Source of the DNA: Mycolicibacterium wolinskyi
GTDB taxonomy: Bacteria; Actinomycetota; Actinomycetes; Mycobacteriales; Mycobacteriaceae
Direction of reading: 5' to 3'
NCBI RefSeq assembly: GCF_002101965.1
Contig: NZ_LQQA01000005.1
Coordinates: 286,961 to 350,960 of the forward strand
DNA: 64,000 nt
The notes beneath the pieces were generated by a model, which was not told where the DNA came from, did no database searches, and was given only the letters and a program-made list of their open reading frames with translations. The translations under genes were made by a program, and so were the position numbers. Below are positions 32,248-41,688 of this stretch, piece by piece; the first letter of the stretch is position 1; the number at the start of each line of letters is the position of its first letter.

Positions 32248-33687
32248 GTGCTAGGTAGTCCCCAGGATAGATGCTGTCCTGGACACAGTTCAAGATCTTC
32301 GAGCTGGGTTCCGCAAAAACAGCTCGCGAACTGCGCAGATGTAGAAGTTTCATCGGCGTGTCGCGACTGTGAAGTCCCCGCGCTCGACGTCGCCAACAAT
32401 CACACCGCCGCCCCGCACCTTTCACGCAACAACGCGGCGGCCGAAGCGGCTCAACCAGGCCGTGATGCTCGGCGCCGAATTTCGCCGGATCGGCCCCGGG
32501 TGCTGAAATCCGATGCCCGCAAGGTGTTGGCGAGGGTGCAGGCCTGCGCGTCCGGTATGCGGCTGCGTGGGGCCCGTAAAGCGGTACTCGCCGCGGTGCT
32601 GATCCTGCTGCCGGGCCGACACAGCAGGATCACCGACGACGCCGTCCGGCTGTACCAGCTGGCGGATCTGATCGTGGAGGCCGGCGGGCGCCGATACTGC
32701 GACAAGACGATCGGCCGCGCATTGGCCTCGCTGGCCGACGATGAGCTCATCGCCTACACCCCGGCCCAGGGACGCGGCAATCGGGCTCTGGTGGCCATTC
32801 ACAGCCGATTCGTCCACGACGTTGAAGTACTCCAGCGCGATGCGACCGGGAGGGTCATCGTGCCCGAATCCGTCACCTTTTCAGATCGCCATTCCTCTTA
32901 TAGGCCAAAGGCCAATTACCCCCCTACCCCCCATAGCGCCGTCGAGCAGGCCGTGAGCGGCTCTCGACCGACCGGGGTAGAAATCCATCCCGACGAAGTC
33001 CGCGAGGTGTTCGCAGCACTGCCCGAGGCGTACCAGGACCTGAGCACCCGCACCCGCTGGCGCCTGGGCGGGCTGATCCGTCGTCAGCTGGCACGCGGAT
33101 GGCTTCCCGAGCAGATCGTCGCGATTCTGGCCGCGCCGCTGCCTGGCGGCGTGAAATCGCCGTTGCACCTGGCCATGTGGCGGCTGGCGAAAAACCAGCC
33201 GGGCTCCGGACCCCGGCTGCGCCCGCTGCAGCAGGCCTGGGACACCGCTGCTGCGGCCGCCGAGCGGGCCCGCACTGACCAGGCCGTCGAGCAGTCGTTG
33301 GCCGAAGTCACCGAAGCCACCACCGCCGATCAACGCGCCCGCGCCTTGCGGGCGGAGGCAGCCCGATTCGGCACGATCACCAATCCCAAGACGGCGCTGA
33401 TCTCTGCAGCCCGGGCCGCAGTGCGGCGCTTCCCGAACTGCTCGCTGGGCACTGCGTTGGCACGCTGGGCCGACACCGTCCTCGACGAGCAGCAGCCCAC
33501 TGTCACCACGGAGCACCCGTCGTCGCCGATCGCACCGGATCTCGGCGTGGAGCTGGCGATCAGCGCGGTCACCGGGCACTGCGTGAGCTGCCAGTGCGCC
33601 CCGGGCCCGCTGCGCACGGACCTTCCGATCCCGGTGCCAGTGTGTGACTCCTGCTGGACCGCCAACGCCGACCAGGACGCGGCATGA
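32248..33687 (+). CDS. Probable replication initiator with winged-helix domain
   Basis: A GTG after CGAGGAGACACC opens 479 residues; a start at about 32501 is also possible because the first 85 residues are unstructured. Residues 100-200 (SRITDDAVRLYQLADLIVEA, then CDKTIGRALASLADDELIAY) read as a winged HTH resembling plasmid and phage initiators. Helical regions follow, and a C-terminal Cys cluster (GHCVSCQCAPG...CDSC) may bind zinc. It is linked by overlaps to a small ORF and dnaB, so it likely opens the origin and loads DnaB. Confidence 0.6.
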   Translation: MLGSPQDRCCPGHSSRSSSWVPQKQLANCADVEVSSACRDCEVPALDVANNHTAAPHLSRNNAAAEAAQPGRDARRRISPDRPRVLKSDARKVLARVQACASGMRLRGARKAVLAAVLILLPGRHSRITDDAVRLYQLADLIVEAGGRRYCDKTIGRALASLADDELIAYTPAQGRGNRALVAIHSRFVHDVEVLQRDATGRVIVPESVTFSDRHSSYRPKANYPPTPHSAVEQAVSGSRPTGVEIHPDEVREVFAALPEAYQDLSTRTRWRLGGLIRRQLARGWLPEQIVAILAAPLPGGVKSPLHLAMWRLAKNQPGSGPRLRPLQQAWDTAAAAAERARTDQAVEQSLAEVTEATTADQRARALRAEAARFGTITNPKTALISAARAAVRRFPNCSLGTALARWADTVLDEQQPTVTTEHPSSPIAPDLGVELAISAVTGHCVSCQCAPGPLRTDLPIPVPVCDSCWTANADQDAA

Positions 33688-33824
33688 CAGGCCTCGTGAA
33701 CGAGCTGGGCGCCCCGCGAGGGCGCAGGTATGCCGATCTGGCCACGTTGACCAGAGCTGAACCACGCGCTCAGCGACGACGCGCCGCCGAGACGGGCGAC
33801 ATCGACGAGGGGATGCCGGCATGA
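33684..33824 (+). CDS. Small ORF between initiator and dnaB
   Basis: A 46-codon frame (MTGLVNELGAPRGRRYADLA onward) begins in an ATGA overlap with the initiator gene and ends in an ATGA overlap with dnaB. The Arg-rich middle (RAQRRRAAETG) could bind nucleic acid or DnaB. Overlap on both sides is the main support. Its place suggests a helicase-loading helper, an untested idea. Confidence 0.5.
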   Translation: MTGLVNELGAPRGRRYADLATLTRAEPRAQRRRAAETGDIDEGMPA

Positions 33825-35218
33825 CCGACCTCGACGAAGCGCCGGCCGGAGCCCGCCGTAGGCGTGCATCTGCCAAAGATGCTCCGCCACCGGACTACCG
33901 GCAGCCGCCACAGGATCTCAGCGCCGAACAGTCCGTGCTTGGGGGCATGCTGCTGAGCAAGGACGCGATCGCCGACGTGGTGGCCAAACTGCGCCCAGAC
34001 GACTTCTACCGTCCCAACCACCGCAGCGTCTACGACGCGATCCTGGACCTGTACGGCAGGGGAGAGCCGGCTGATGCTGTCACCGTGGCCGCCGAACTTG
34101 ATCGCCGCGGCCTGCTGAGTCGAGTTGGTGGCGCGCCCTACCTGCATACCCTGATTTCCACCGTGCCCACCGCGGCCAATGCTGGCTTCTACGCAGGCAT
34201 CGTCGCTGACAAGGCCGTGTTGCGGCGCCTGGTGGAGGCCGGGACCCGGATCGTGCAATATGGCTACGCCGGCGCCGACGGCGCAGACATCGCTGAAGTG
34301 GTCGACCGAGCGCAGGCCGAGGTCTACAACGTCACCGAGCGGCGCGCATCGGAGGACTCAGCAGTCCTTGACGATCTGCTGCAACCCACCATGGACGAGC
34401 TCGACGCGATCCAATCCGGGGCAGGGCTGTCTCATGGTGTTCCGACCGGATTCGCTGAACTCGATGAAGTCACCACCGGCTTACACGGCGGGCAGATGGT
34501 CATCATCGCCGGAAGGCCAGGGCACGGGAAATCGACTCTCGCACTGGACATTATGCGATCCTGCTCAATCAAACACGGGATGGCCAGCATCATTTTCTCC
34601 CTGGAGATGAGCAAGTCTGAAATCGTAATGAGGCTGCTCTCTGCCGAAGCGCGGGTCAAACTCGCCGATATGCGCTCGGGCCGGCTCAGCGACCAGGACT
34701 GGACGAAGATGGCGCGGCGCATGGGCGAAATCAGTTCGGCTCCGTTGTACATCGACGACTCGCCGAACCTGACCATGACGGAGATCCGCGCCAAAGCCCG
34801 CCGGCTCAAACAGAAAACAGACCTGCGCATGGTGGTGGTGGACTATTTGCAGCTGATGACGTCGGGCAAGCGGGTCGAATCCCGCCAAGCCGAAGTGGGC
34901 GAGTTTTCTCGCAGCCTCAAGCTGCTTGCCAAAGAACTTGACGTGCCGGTTATCGCGCTGAGCCAGCTCAACCGCGGCCCCGAGCAACGCGTCGACAAGA
35001 CACCCCAGCTGTCAGATCTCCGCGAGAGCGGCAATTTGGAACAGGACTGCGATCTTGCGATCCTGATCAACCGGCCCGACGCCTACGATCGAGACCACCC
35101 CAGAGCGGGCGAAGCTGACCTTCACCTGGCGAAAAATCGGCACGGACAAACCAAAACGTGCACAGTCGCGGCCACCCTCCACATGTCGAGTTTCCGAGAC
35201 CTGGCACGCAACTACTAG
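33821..35218 (+). CDS. dnaB: DnaB-type replicative helicase
   Basis: The 465-residue protein is a complete DnaB: N-terminal domain (LSAEQSVLGGMLLSKDAIAD, residues 33-52), linker, and RecA-like core with Walker A GRPGHGKST (231-239), Walker B-like VVVDYLQLM near 340, and SQLNRGPEQR with the arginine finger region. No intein is present, unlike many mycobacterial chromosomal dnaB genes. It is the hexameric helicase that unwinds DNA at the fork. A self-encoded copy shows the replicon does not depend only on host DnaB. Confidence 0.95.
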   Translation: MTDLDEAPAGARRRRASAKDAPPPDYRQPPQDLSAEQSVLGGMLLSKDAIADVVAKLRPDDFYRPNHRSVYDAILDLYGRGEPADAVTVAAELDRRGLLSRVGGAPYLHTLISTVPTAANAGFYAGIVADKAVLRRLVEAGTRIVQYGYAGADGADIAEVVDRAQAEVYNVTERRASEDSAVLDDLLQPTMDELDAIQSGAGLSHGVPTGFAELDEVTTGLHGGQMVIIAGRPGHGKSTLALDIMRSCSIKHGMASIIFSLEMSKSEIVMRLLSAEARVKLADMRSGRLSDQDWTKMARRMGEISSAPLYIDDSPNLTMTEIRAKARRLKQKTDLRMVVVDYLQLMTSGKRVESRQAEVGEFSRSLKLLAKELDVPVIALSQLNRGPEQRVDKTPQLSDLRESGNLEQDCDLAILINRPDAYDRDHPRAGEADLHLAKNRHGQTKTCTVAATLHMSSFRDLARNY

Positions 35219-35305
35219 CAGCAGATTAGGGTCTCACGTCTGAACGAAGGAAGGCGCGGTCTCACCTGCAGAGGACGGGCCCGACGTGGCGTGGAAGGAC
35301 CAGCA

Positions 35306-36250
35306 ATGACGTTCGTGATCGCGAAACTGACCGATCCTGATGCCGGGAAACTGACACTCGTATCGGACACAAAATTCACCGACCGGAATAACAACACCCT
35401 TAACAGGCAGACGCTGAGTAACCCCGGCCAGAAGGTCGTGATCGTTGACGACGACGTCGTCGTAGGCTTCGCAGGCGACACTCCCGCACCCGCAGTCAAT
35501 CGGGTTGCCGAGCTTCGTGGCCGATCAGCTGATGAGATCGAAGACGCGTTACTCGCCCTTTCTGAGGAAATGAACCGAACGGCAGGTCTTTCGAAGAGCT
35601 TCCTGGTCGTTGTGCGCAAGCCCAATCCGCGGATAATCGTGATCCGTCGGGGAGAGCGGGAAGATCGAACCGCAATCCGGACCGGGTGGATCGGCGACCC
35701 TCAAGCTTTTAAAGCGTTCAGCGAAGTCTTCCAAGACAGTTCTGCGCCAGCCGATCTCGACGTCGAGAGACGATTTGTCATCGCCATGATTGACCTGGTC
35801 AGTTCAGGGGAGGTCGATACCGTTGGCGGATACCTTATTCGAGTGAGCGGAAGCAGCGACAAGCCCTTCCGATTCGCGTCCGACGCAGCCTTCATCATGC
35901 CCGACGACATCAACGGCACGATTGTCCAAACCCCGGAAGGGCAGACGTCTCTGGAGTGGTCATTGGCCGAGGGCGCCGATCCGACCAACCACCTCCAACT
36001 GTCAATTCCGGGCACCGGCCAGACATTTGGCGCACTGGCGCAATACATTCCAGAAGCCGGCACTGCGCGGCTACACACCCATGAACGGCCAGGGGATCCC
36101 GCAATAGCACTGGCGGTGCGGTCGCTCGATGAACTCGTCGACACCGCATCGTCGAAGTACGGTCAGTACCTCGATCCGACCGTTGCTCAACGCAGGTTGC
36201 AGGGAGATCGCCCCCCGCCGAGCGTGATGTATATACGGCCACATCGCTGA
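35306..36250 (+). CDS. Proteasome-like (Ntn-hydrolase fold) protein
   Basis: The ATG at 35306 (GGAAGG upstream) gives 314 residues. The beginning MTFVIAKLTDPDAGKLTLVS, then SDTKFTD and KVVIVDDDVVVGFAGD, follows the strand pattern of proteasome beta-subunit/HslV-like Ntn-hydrolases, where T or S at the mature N-terminus is the nucleophile. Here the second residue is Thr, so removal of Met would expose it. The C-terminal half (SLEWSLAEGADPTNHLQL onward) is unknown. Peptidase activity is an inference from fold-like patterns. Confidence 0.4.
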   Translation: MTFVIAKLTDPDAGKLTLVSDTKFTDRNNNTLNRQTLSNPGQKVVIVDDDVVVGFAGDTPAPAVNRVAELRGRSADEIEDALLALSEEMNRTAGLSKSFLVVVRKPNPRIIVIRRGEREDRTAIRTGWIGDPQAFKAFSEVFQDSSAPADLDVERRFVIAMIDLVSSGEVDTVGGYLIRVSGSSDKPFRFASDAAFIMPDDINGTIVQTPEGQTSLEWSLAEGADPTNHLQLSIPGTGQTFGALAQYIPEAGTARLHTHERPGDPAIALAVRSLDELVDTASSKYGQYLDPTVAQRRLQGDRPPPSVMYIRPHR

Positions 36251-36393
36251 ATGCCGCGAGCGGGACACCGCCTAATTCAGCTCACACAACACCGGAAGCC
36301 CACACGAAGCGAAAGTGGAACGGCGGCCGGGACCGAACTTGCCGAGCGTCCGGATCGTGGCAACAGCGCCGCGCAACCCTTGTGCGTTCACCG

Positions 36394-36418
36394 CATATTT
36401 GCGATGATCGCAAATATG
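36394..36418. promoter_or_regulatory. 12-bp perfect palindrome overlapping a start codon
   Basis: CATATTTGCGAT-G-ATCGCAAATATG is a perfect 12-bp inverted repeat with a 1-base centre, AT-rich against its surroundings. Its last three bases are the ATG at 36416 of the HTH gene. A repressor bound here would block both transcription and translation. The gene product itself has an HTH, so self-repression is likely. Confidence 0.6.
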
Positions 36419-37191
36419 GATAGGCGGGAACTCTGCGCACGGGTGGCTGATCTGGCTGTTCCGGTAGATGACCACGAGCTCGGCAAGCAGGAATTGGGTG
36501 AAGCGCTGATCGCCGAGGCGGATCAAGAGCGGGCGGATTATCTGGAATGGCTTCTCTTGTTCGACGATGACGATGAACAGGGCGAGGCTTGGGATGGGGA
36601 CCCTGTCCTCCTTGCGTTAGACCGGGCTTCTCGACAGATCAATTGGTTGCAGAATCTCATCTACCGGCTCGTCGCCTATGCGCGGGAAATCCCTCCGCCA
36701 GGACATACGTACACCTTGGAGCAGCTAGCAGCAGCCGCTCGAATGTCCGTTTCAGGCGTGCGGTCGTGCTACACGGTGGGTGACATCGATGCGGCCGCAG
36801 AAAATCTCGTCACCGGGTCGAATAAACGTGGGGCGCCGGCGGATCGGGCTTGGGATCGCGTTCGGGTAACGCGGTGGCAGTGCCCATCGAGGGCCATGGA
36901 GGACGCACTGGACAAGTTGGTGGCCGAAGGAGCCGCCGTGGCGGGGCCTCCTGAGGAGCTGCGCGCGGGTAAGCCTGATTCGCAATACGCGATCGTCGAC
37001 GCATTCAGCACGACCGAACGAGCGTATCTGCTGCCCAATGCCACCCTCACCAAGCTCCTGGGGGAGGAACTCTCCCGAAGGCCGGGGGCTCAGGGCCGCT
37101 CACGGCGGCCGCGACGAACGGATCCGGATCGCCTGCCACTTTCAAAGGAAAAGCAGCCACATCGGGCAGCAGCACACCAAGGAGATACCCC

Positions 37192-37195
<4 letters not shown>
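36416..37195 (+). CDS. HTH protein, probably self-regulated
   Basis: The ATG at 36416 (or 36404) gives 259 residues; the upstream frame to 36251 runs through the palindrome and is less likely. Residues 95-120 contain YTLEQLAAAARMSVSGVRSC, a clear HTH. The N-terminal part is acidic and helical, while the C-terminal end is Arg/Pro-rich and basic. The stop overlaps the Nudix start (TTGA). It probably controls the pair. Confidence 0.6.
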
Positions 37196-38275
<1,080 letters not shown>

Positions 38276-38482
38276 CCCCGTAGCCCGTCGGTCAGGAACA
38301 CGGCCGGCGCGCAAGTGTCACAGTCGGCGCGCGGGACAGTCGGTGGTGGCGCACCGTTGGCGCGCAGGTCAGACACGGTGCAAAGCGCTGTGGCACACGG
38401 TATTTCAAGGAGGCGCGGTATGCGAGCGGACGTTCTTTATGGACGGCTGTGTTCGCGGAACATCCGCGCGGCGCACACCACG

Positions 38483-39034
38483 TCAGCGCCCCAGCGGCGG
38501 TGGCGCATAGCCGCCGGGGTGCAACAGGGGTGCGCCACTCTCGCTGAGAAATGAGGCCTTGAGATCGTGGACTGGCCACAGCAGCAGGTGCGACAGCGGG
38601 ACCAGTGCGACAAGGCTCAGGGTGGGGTCGGGCGCTGCGGCGACCGGGCCGTGGTCGGTGCGGCTGAGTGTGCGGTACCCGCGCGTCATGGCGCCGAGTT
38701 CGAAGCCCGGGGCGAGTGCGTCGGCGGCCCAAGGCAGGGCGAGAAATGGCAGCCCGAGGTCTTCACGGATGTCGTCGGCGACCAGGCCCAGAAGGTAGCG
38801 CTCGAGAACCACGATGTCGGCGACGAACAACAGTGGGCGCTCGGCGGCGTGTTCCTCCTCGTCGGCCTGGGTGAGCTCAAGGCGTTCAGGACCGCGTCGG
38901 CGTATGAAATAGCGTGTGGCGGGATCGGTTTCGGATCGCAACATCACGGAGCCGTCGTCGGCGTTGGTCAGGCTGTAGTTGGCGGTAAGCGCCCATCCGT
39001 GACAGTCAGAACTCAGCTTGAGTGTTGTGGCCAC
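38483..39034 (-). CDS. Imm61/TNT-antitoxin-type immunity protein
   Basis: The 183-residue protein has features of mycobacterial Imm61 or TNT-antitoxin proteins: a start with LKLSSDCHGWALTANY, RYFIRRRGPERLEL, VLERYLLGLVADDIR, LPFLALPWAAD, and an end LVALVPLSHLLL...DLKASFLSESGAPLL. Such proteins neutralise type VII-exported NAD glycohydrolase toxins related to CpnT. No toxin gene is beside it, so it is an orphan. It starts 3 bases after the stop of the ASCH-like gene. Confidence 0.55.
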   Translation of the reverse strand: MATTLKLSSDCHGWALTANYSLTNADDGSVMLRSETDPATRYFIRRRGPERLELTQADEEEHAAERPLLFVADIVVLERYLLGLVADDIREDLGLPFLALPWAADALAPGFELGAMTRGYRTLSRTDHGPVAAAPDPTLSLVALVPLSHLLLWPVHDLKASFLSESGAPLLHPGGYAPPPLGR

Positions 39035-39037
39035 GCC

Positions 39038-39508
39038 TTACGGTGCGGTGTCGGGGCATGAGGTGCAGATGCCGGTGTTGTCGGCGTAGGTGCGCCGCCA
39101 GGCGCACGGACCGAACAGGGGGTCGACGCATGCGGAGTACTCGGTGCAGCCGCATTGTCGGCATAGCCGTGGATAGGTCCACTGGATGCGCGTGATTTCG
39201 GAGTCGCTGCTGACGCTGTGATGGGTGGAGCAGAAGAAGTCGATGAAATCGGCCGGCGTCATCTCCGGGAAGCCTTCTGCGGTGACATCGCTTGTGGTGA
39301 TTGCGCTCAGTGGTTCGCGTCGCACCGAGACGACGTCGACGGTGACGATCCGGTCGAGCGGCTCCCCGCGCCGGCGGCCGCGGACCTTCGGGCACAAGGT
39401 GAGCTGGTCGCCCGGGCGCAACATCTGCCAGCCGACGCGACGTGTGACGGTTTTCTGCCGGCGGCGCACGGCTTCGGTGGTCAGCGCCACGCTCATCAGT
39501 CTGGCCAT
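39038..39508 (-). CDS. ASCH-domain-like phage protein
   Basis: The 156-residue product starts MARLMSVALTTEAVRRRQKT with TVTRRVGWQMLRPGDQLTL, the usual start of ASCH-like (PUA-related) domains in phages. DVTAEGFPEMTPADFIDFF, then WTYPRLCRQCG and C-rich motifs (CRQCGCTEYSAC...GPCAW...CTSC) form a probable zinc site at the C-terminus. ASCH domains bind RNA or modified bases. The next minus-strand gene is the immunity protein gene. Confidence 0.7.
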   Translation of the reverse strand: MARLMSVALTTEAVRRRQKTVTRRVGWQMLRPGDQLTLCPKVRGRRRGEPLDRIVTVDVVSVRREPLSAITTSDVTAEGFPEMTPADFIDFFCSTHHSVSSDSEITRIQWTYPRLCRQCGCTEYSACVDPLFGPCAWRRTYADNTGICTSCPDTAP

Positions 39509-39535
39509 GGTGGTCTCTTTCTGGGATGCGCTCGT

Positions 39536-40033
39536 TTAGGAGGGCTGGCGGCGGGGCCCGCCGCGGGGGTTTCGCGTGGCAATCCAGCGTTGCTTGAACG
39601 CTCTGACTGAGCTGCGGGTGTAGAGCCGTCGCCTGCCCGAGCTCGGGTTGTAGACAGGCTGAGGGAAGTCGGGATGGTCGTCGGCGAGCTGGCCGGCGCG
39701 TTGTCGCGACACGTTGAGTTCGTCGGCGATCTCAGTGATACCGATGAGGTCGAGATCCATGGGCGCAGGGTGGGAGGTCTCGGTGGCGGCGTCTGTGGTG
39801 GGCAGCAGGTAAAGGCGGTTCGGCTTGAGTAGTCCGGTCGCAGTGGCGGCGGTGTCGAGGGCCTTGGTTGCGGCACCTTGCAGGGTGTCGGCGTCAACCT
39901 CGAGAGTGACTTGTAGGCGGCCGGAGGTCTGGTCGTAGGCGAGATCCGCTGCGCTCAGTGCGTCGCGCAGGGCCGTGGTGTCTGCCGGCGTGAGGCCTGG
40001 CGCGGAGTAGGTCAGATGGGTTGTCCAGGTCAT
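39536..40033 (-). CDS. Excisionase/AlpA-like HTH protein
   Basis: The ATG at 40033 gives 165 residues; upstream in-frame codons to 40213 are non-coding-like. The N-terminal half is an unknown alpha/beta domain (VTLEVDADTLQGAATKALDT). The C-terminal part (IGITEIADELNVSRQRAGQL, then DFPQPVYNPSSGRRRLYTRS) is a MerR-like winged HTH of the AlpA/excisionase type. It may control its own divergent promoter region or the membrane protein gene. Confidence 0.65.
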   Translation of the reverse strand: MTWTTHLTYSAPGLTPADTTALRDALSAADLAYDQTSGRLQVTLEVDADTLQGAATKALDTAATATGLLKPNRLYLLPTTDAATETSHPAPMDLDLIGITEIADELNVSRQRAGQLADDHPDFPQPVYNPSSGRRRLYTRSSVRAFKQRWIATRNPRGGPRRQPS

Positions 40034-40496
40034 CGGTGCCGTTCCACGTTCTGGTTGCCTCATTGGTGGTGCGAGGGCGGTAACTATTGACAAGCGCAAT
40101 GGTAGTGGCCGAAGGCAGTGTGTTGCCGCAACCGGGCTGTCGGGCATGGGTGAACTCCTTCTCGTTGAAAGGCCAACATCACCGAAGCTATAGACCAAAC
40201 TGGCGTAAGGCAATAGTTACTCTTGACAAACGCTAGTGTTGTTGATGAAGATTGCGGTATGCCTACTTACGACTCCACCGTCGGCGCGGGCGCTGGCCGC
40301 AGGACGCAACGGGCGGCCACGGGTCGACGCCGGTAGGTATCACTGCCGCGACTGAACCATCGACTGGACCGACACCAACTGCTACGCTCCGGGCCATCGC
40401 CGCCCGAACCGCACGCATCCTCCTGTGCGCCAAACTTATTCGGGCCACTCGGCGCCGATGTCGCTCCAACCTCCACGTGAAGGGAAGCAGCTCGAC
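40034..40496. promoter_or_regulatory. Divergent regulatory region
   Basis: About 460 bases lie between the AlpA-like gene (minus) and the DUF2637 gene (plus). The decamer GTAACTATTG at 40079-40088 and its complement CAATAGTTAC at 40211-40220 form an inverted pair, and each is followed by TTGACAA(G/A)CGC (40086 and 40223), which looks like a -35 element. A weak plus-strand frame ending in an ATGA overlap at 40497 could encode a small peptide, but its composition does not convince. Confidence 0.45.
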
Positions 40497-41477
40497 ATGA
40501 CCCTCCTCCTCGAAGACGCCCCCACCCGCAACGGCAACATCCCGGTGCAGCCCACGGCCACGACTGCGCCGCCACAGGCGTCCAACCCCTCAGCCACGGT
40601 CGCAACGCCGACTCCCATCCAGTATCCGCCGGCCGCGCCGCCATCGAGCGCGCATACACCGGCTGATGCTCGTTGGTGGACAAAGCTTTTCAAGCGCCCG
40701 GCCAACCGCCCAGAACGGACACCCGAAGAGAAAGCTCGGGCAATCGCCCGCCTGTTCTGCCTGGCCTGGCTGCTGTTCGCGCTGACAGCCTCGGTCAGTG
40801 GGAACGTGCTGCACGCATGGATGACCGCTCCGCTCAACGTCAAGGTCGGCGCGGCCATCGCAGCCATCGTCTCGCCGATGATCATGCTCGGAGCGACCCA
40901 CCTGACAGTTCTGCTGATCTCCACCCGCCGGCGCAAATACCGGAAGATCGATCTGTTCGTGTTGATACTGGTGATGATCGGCGCCGTAGGGGTTGCCGCG
41001 TGCGCGTTCACGATCTCGTTCTATTCGTTGCGCGACTTGATGCTCATCTTCGGCCAGCATCCTGACGTCGCGTGGCGCTGGCCAGTCGGTGTCGACTTGT
41101 CGATGATCGTTTCGTCGTTGGGGTGGCTGTCGCTTGCTGAGCCGCGGATTACTGAGACTGATGACCAGCTGGGCGGCCAGGCGCTGTCAGTGGCCCCCAG
41201 GCAGCTCGACGTGTCGGTGATCGGCCCCAGCGCGCCGGCCGAACGAGAACTGTGGTGGAAGGAGATCGCCACCATTGTTCGCGCCGAACTGATCAAGACC
41301 CCCAAGATCGCCGAACTGACACCCAAGCAACTCGGCGACCTCCTGCAGCGGATGTATGACGACGACGAATCAGGTCGCAGCACGGGTATGCACCACCGGG
41401 AAGTCAAGGCCATCAAGACCTCCACCGATGCTGTGCTGGCGCGCATCGCTGTGATGCCGCACATCGAGGCGGCGTAA
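40497..41477 (+). CDS. DUF2637-type membrane protein
   Basis: The ATG at 40497 gives 326 residues. A Pro/Thr-rich head is followed by about four membrane helices (LFCLAWLLFALTASVSGNVL, AAIAAIVSPMIMLGATHLTV, FVLILVMIGAVGVAACAFTI and one weaker) and a soluble tail with an HTH-like PKQLGDLLQRMYDDDESGRS. The helix arrangement is that of DUF2637 proteins, which occur on actinomycete plasmids next to replication or transfer genes (Spd-like). A strong terminator follows. Confidence 0.65.
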   Translation: MTLLLEDAPTRNGNIPVQPTATTAPPQASNPSATVATPTPIQYPPAAPPSSAHTPADARWWTKLFKRPANRPERTPEEKARAIARLFCLAWLLFALTASVSGNVLHAWMTAPLNVKVGAAIAAIVSPMIMLGATHLTVLLISTRRRKYRKIDLFVLILVMIGAVGVAACAFTISFYSLRDLMLIFGQHPDVAWRWPVGVDLSMIVSSLGWLSLAEPRITETDDQLGGQALSVAPRQLDVSVIGPSAPAERELWWKEIATIVRAELIKTPKIAELTPKQLGDLLQRMYDDDESGRSTGMHHREVKAIKTSTDAVLARIAVMPHIEAA

Positions 41478-41510
41478 AGCCACAGCGCGCTACCGCGGCA
41501 GCGGTCCAGT

Positions 41511-41550
41511 TGAAAGGTCCCCCGGGCAGGAACGCCCGGGGGACCTTTCA
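41511..41550 (+). terminator. Strong hairpin terminator
   Basis: TGAAAGGTCCCCCGGGC pairs perfectly over 17 bp with GCCCGGGGGACCTTTCA around the loop AGGAAC. It lies 33 bases after the DUF2637 stop. A T-run is weak, as is common for mycobacterial terminators. Confidence 0.8.
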
Positions 41551-41688
41551 CGTGCTGCGCCCCGCCAGGCGCGGTTATTGCCGTGGCACGCTGCCGGATT
41601 GGCGTTTTGTCGGTCATGGGAGGTAAGGTCGTCGGCGAAGAGCAAGCCAGACCGGCGGGCTCACGGATCCCTCAAGGGGATGATCTCG

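Noticed and set aside
40252..40500. 82-codon plus-strand ORF with ATGA overlap to the DUF2637 gene
   Set aside because: Start is a TTG within a promoter-like region and the composition is not protein-like; recorded only in the regulatory entry.
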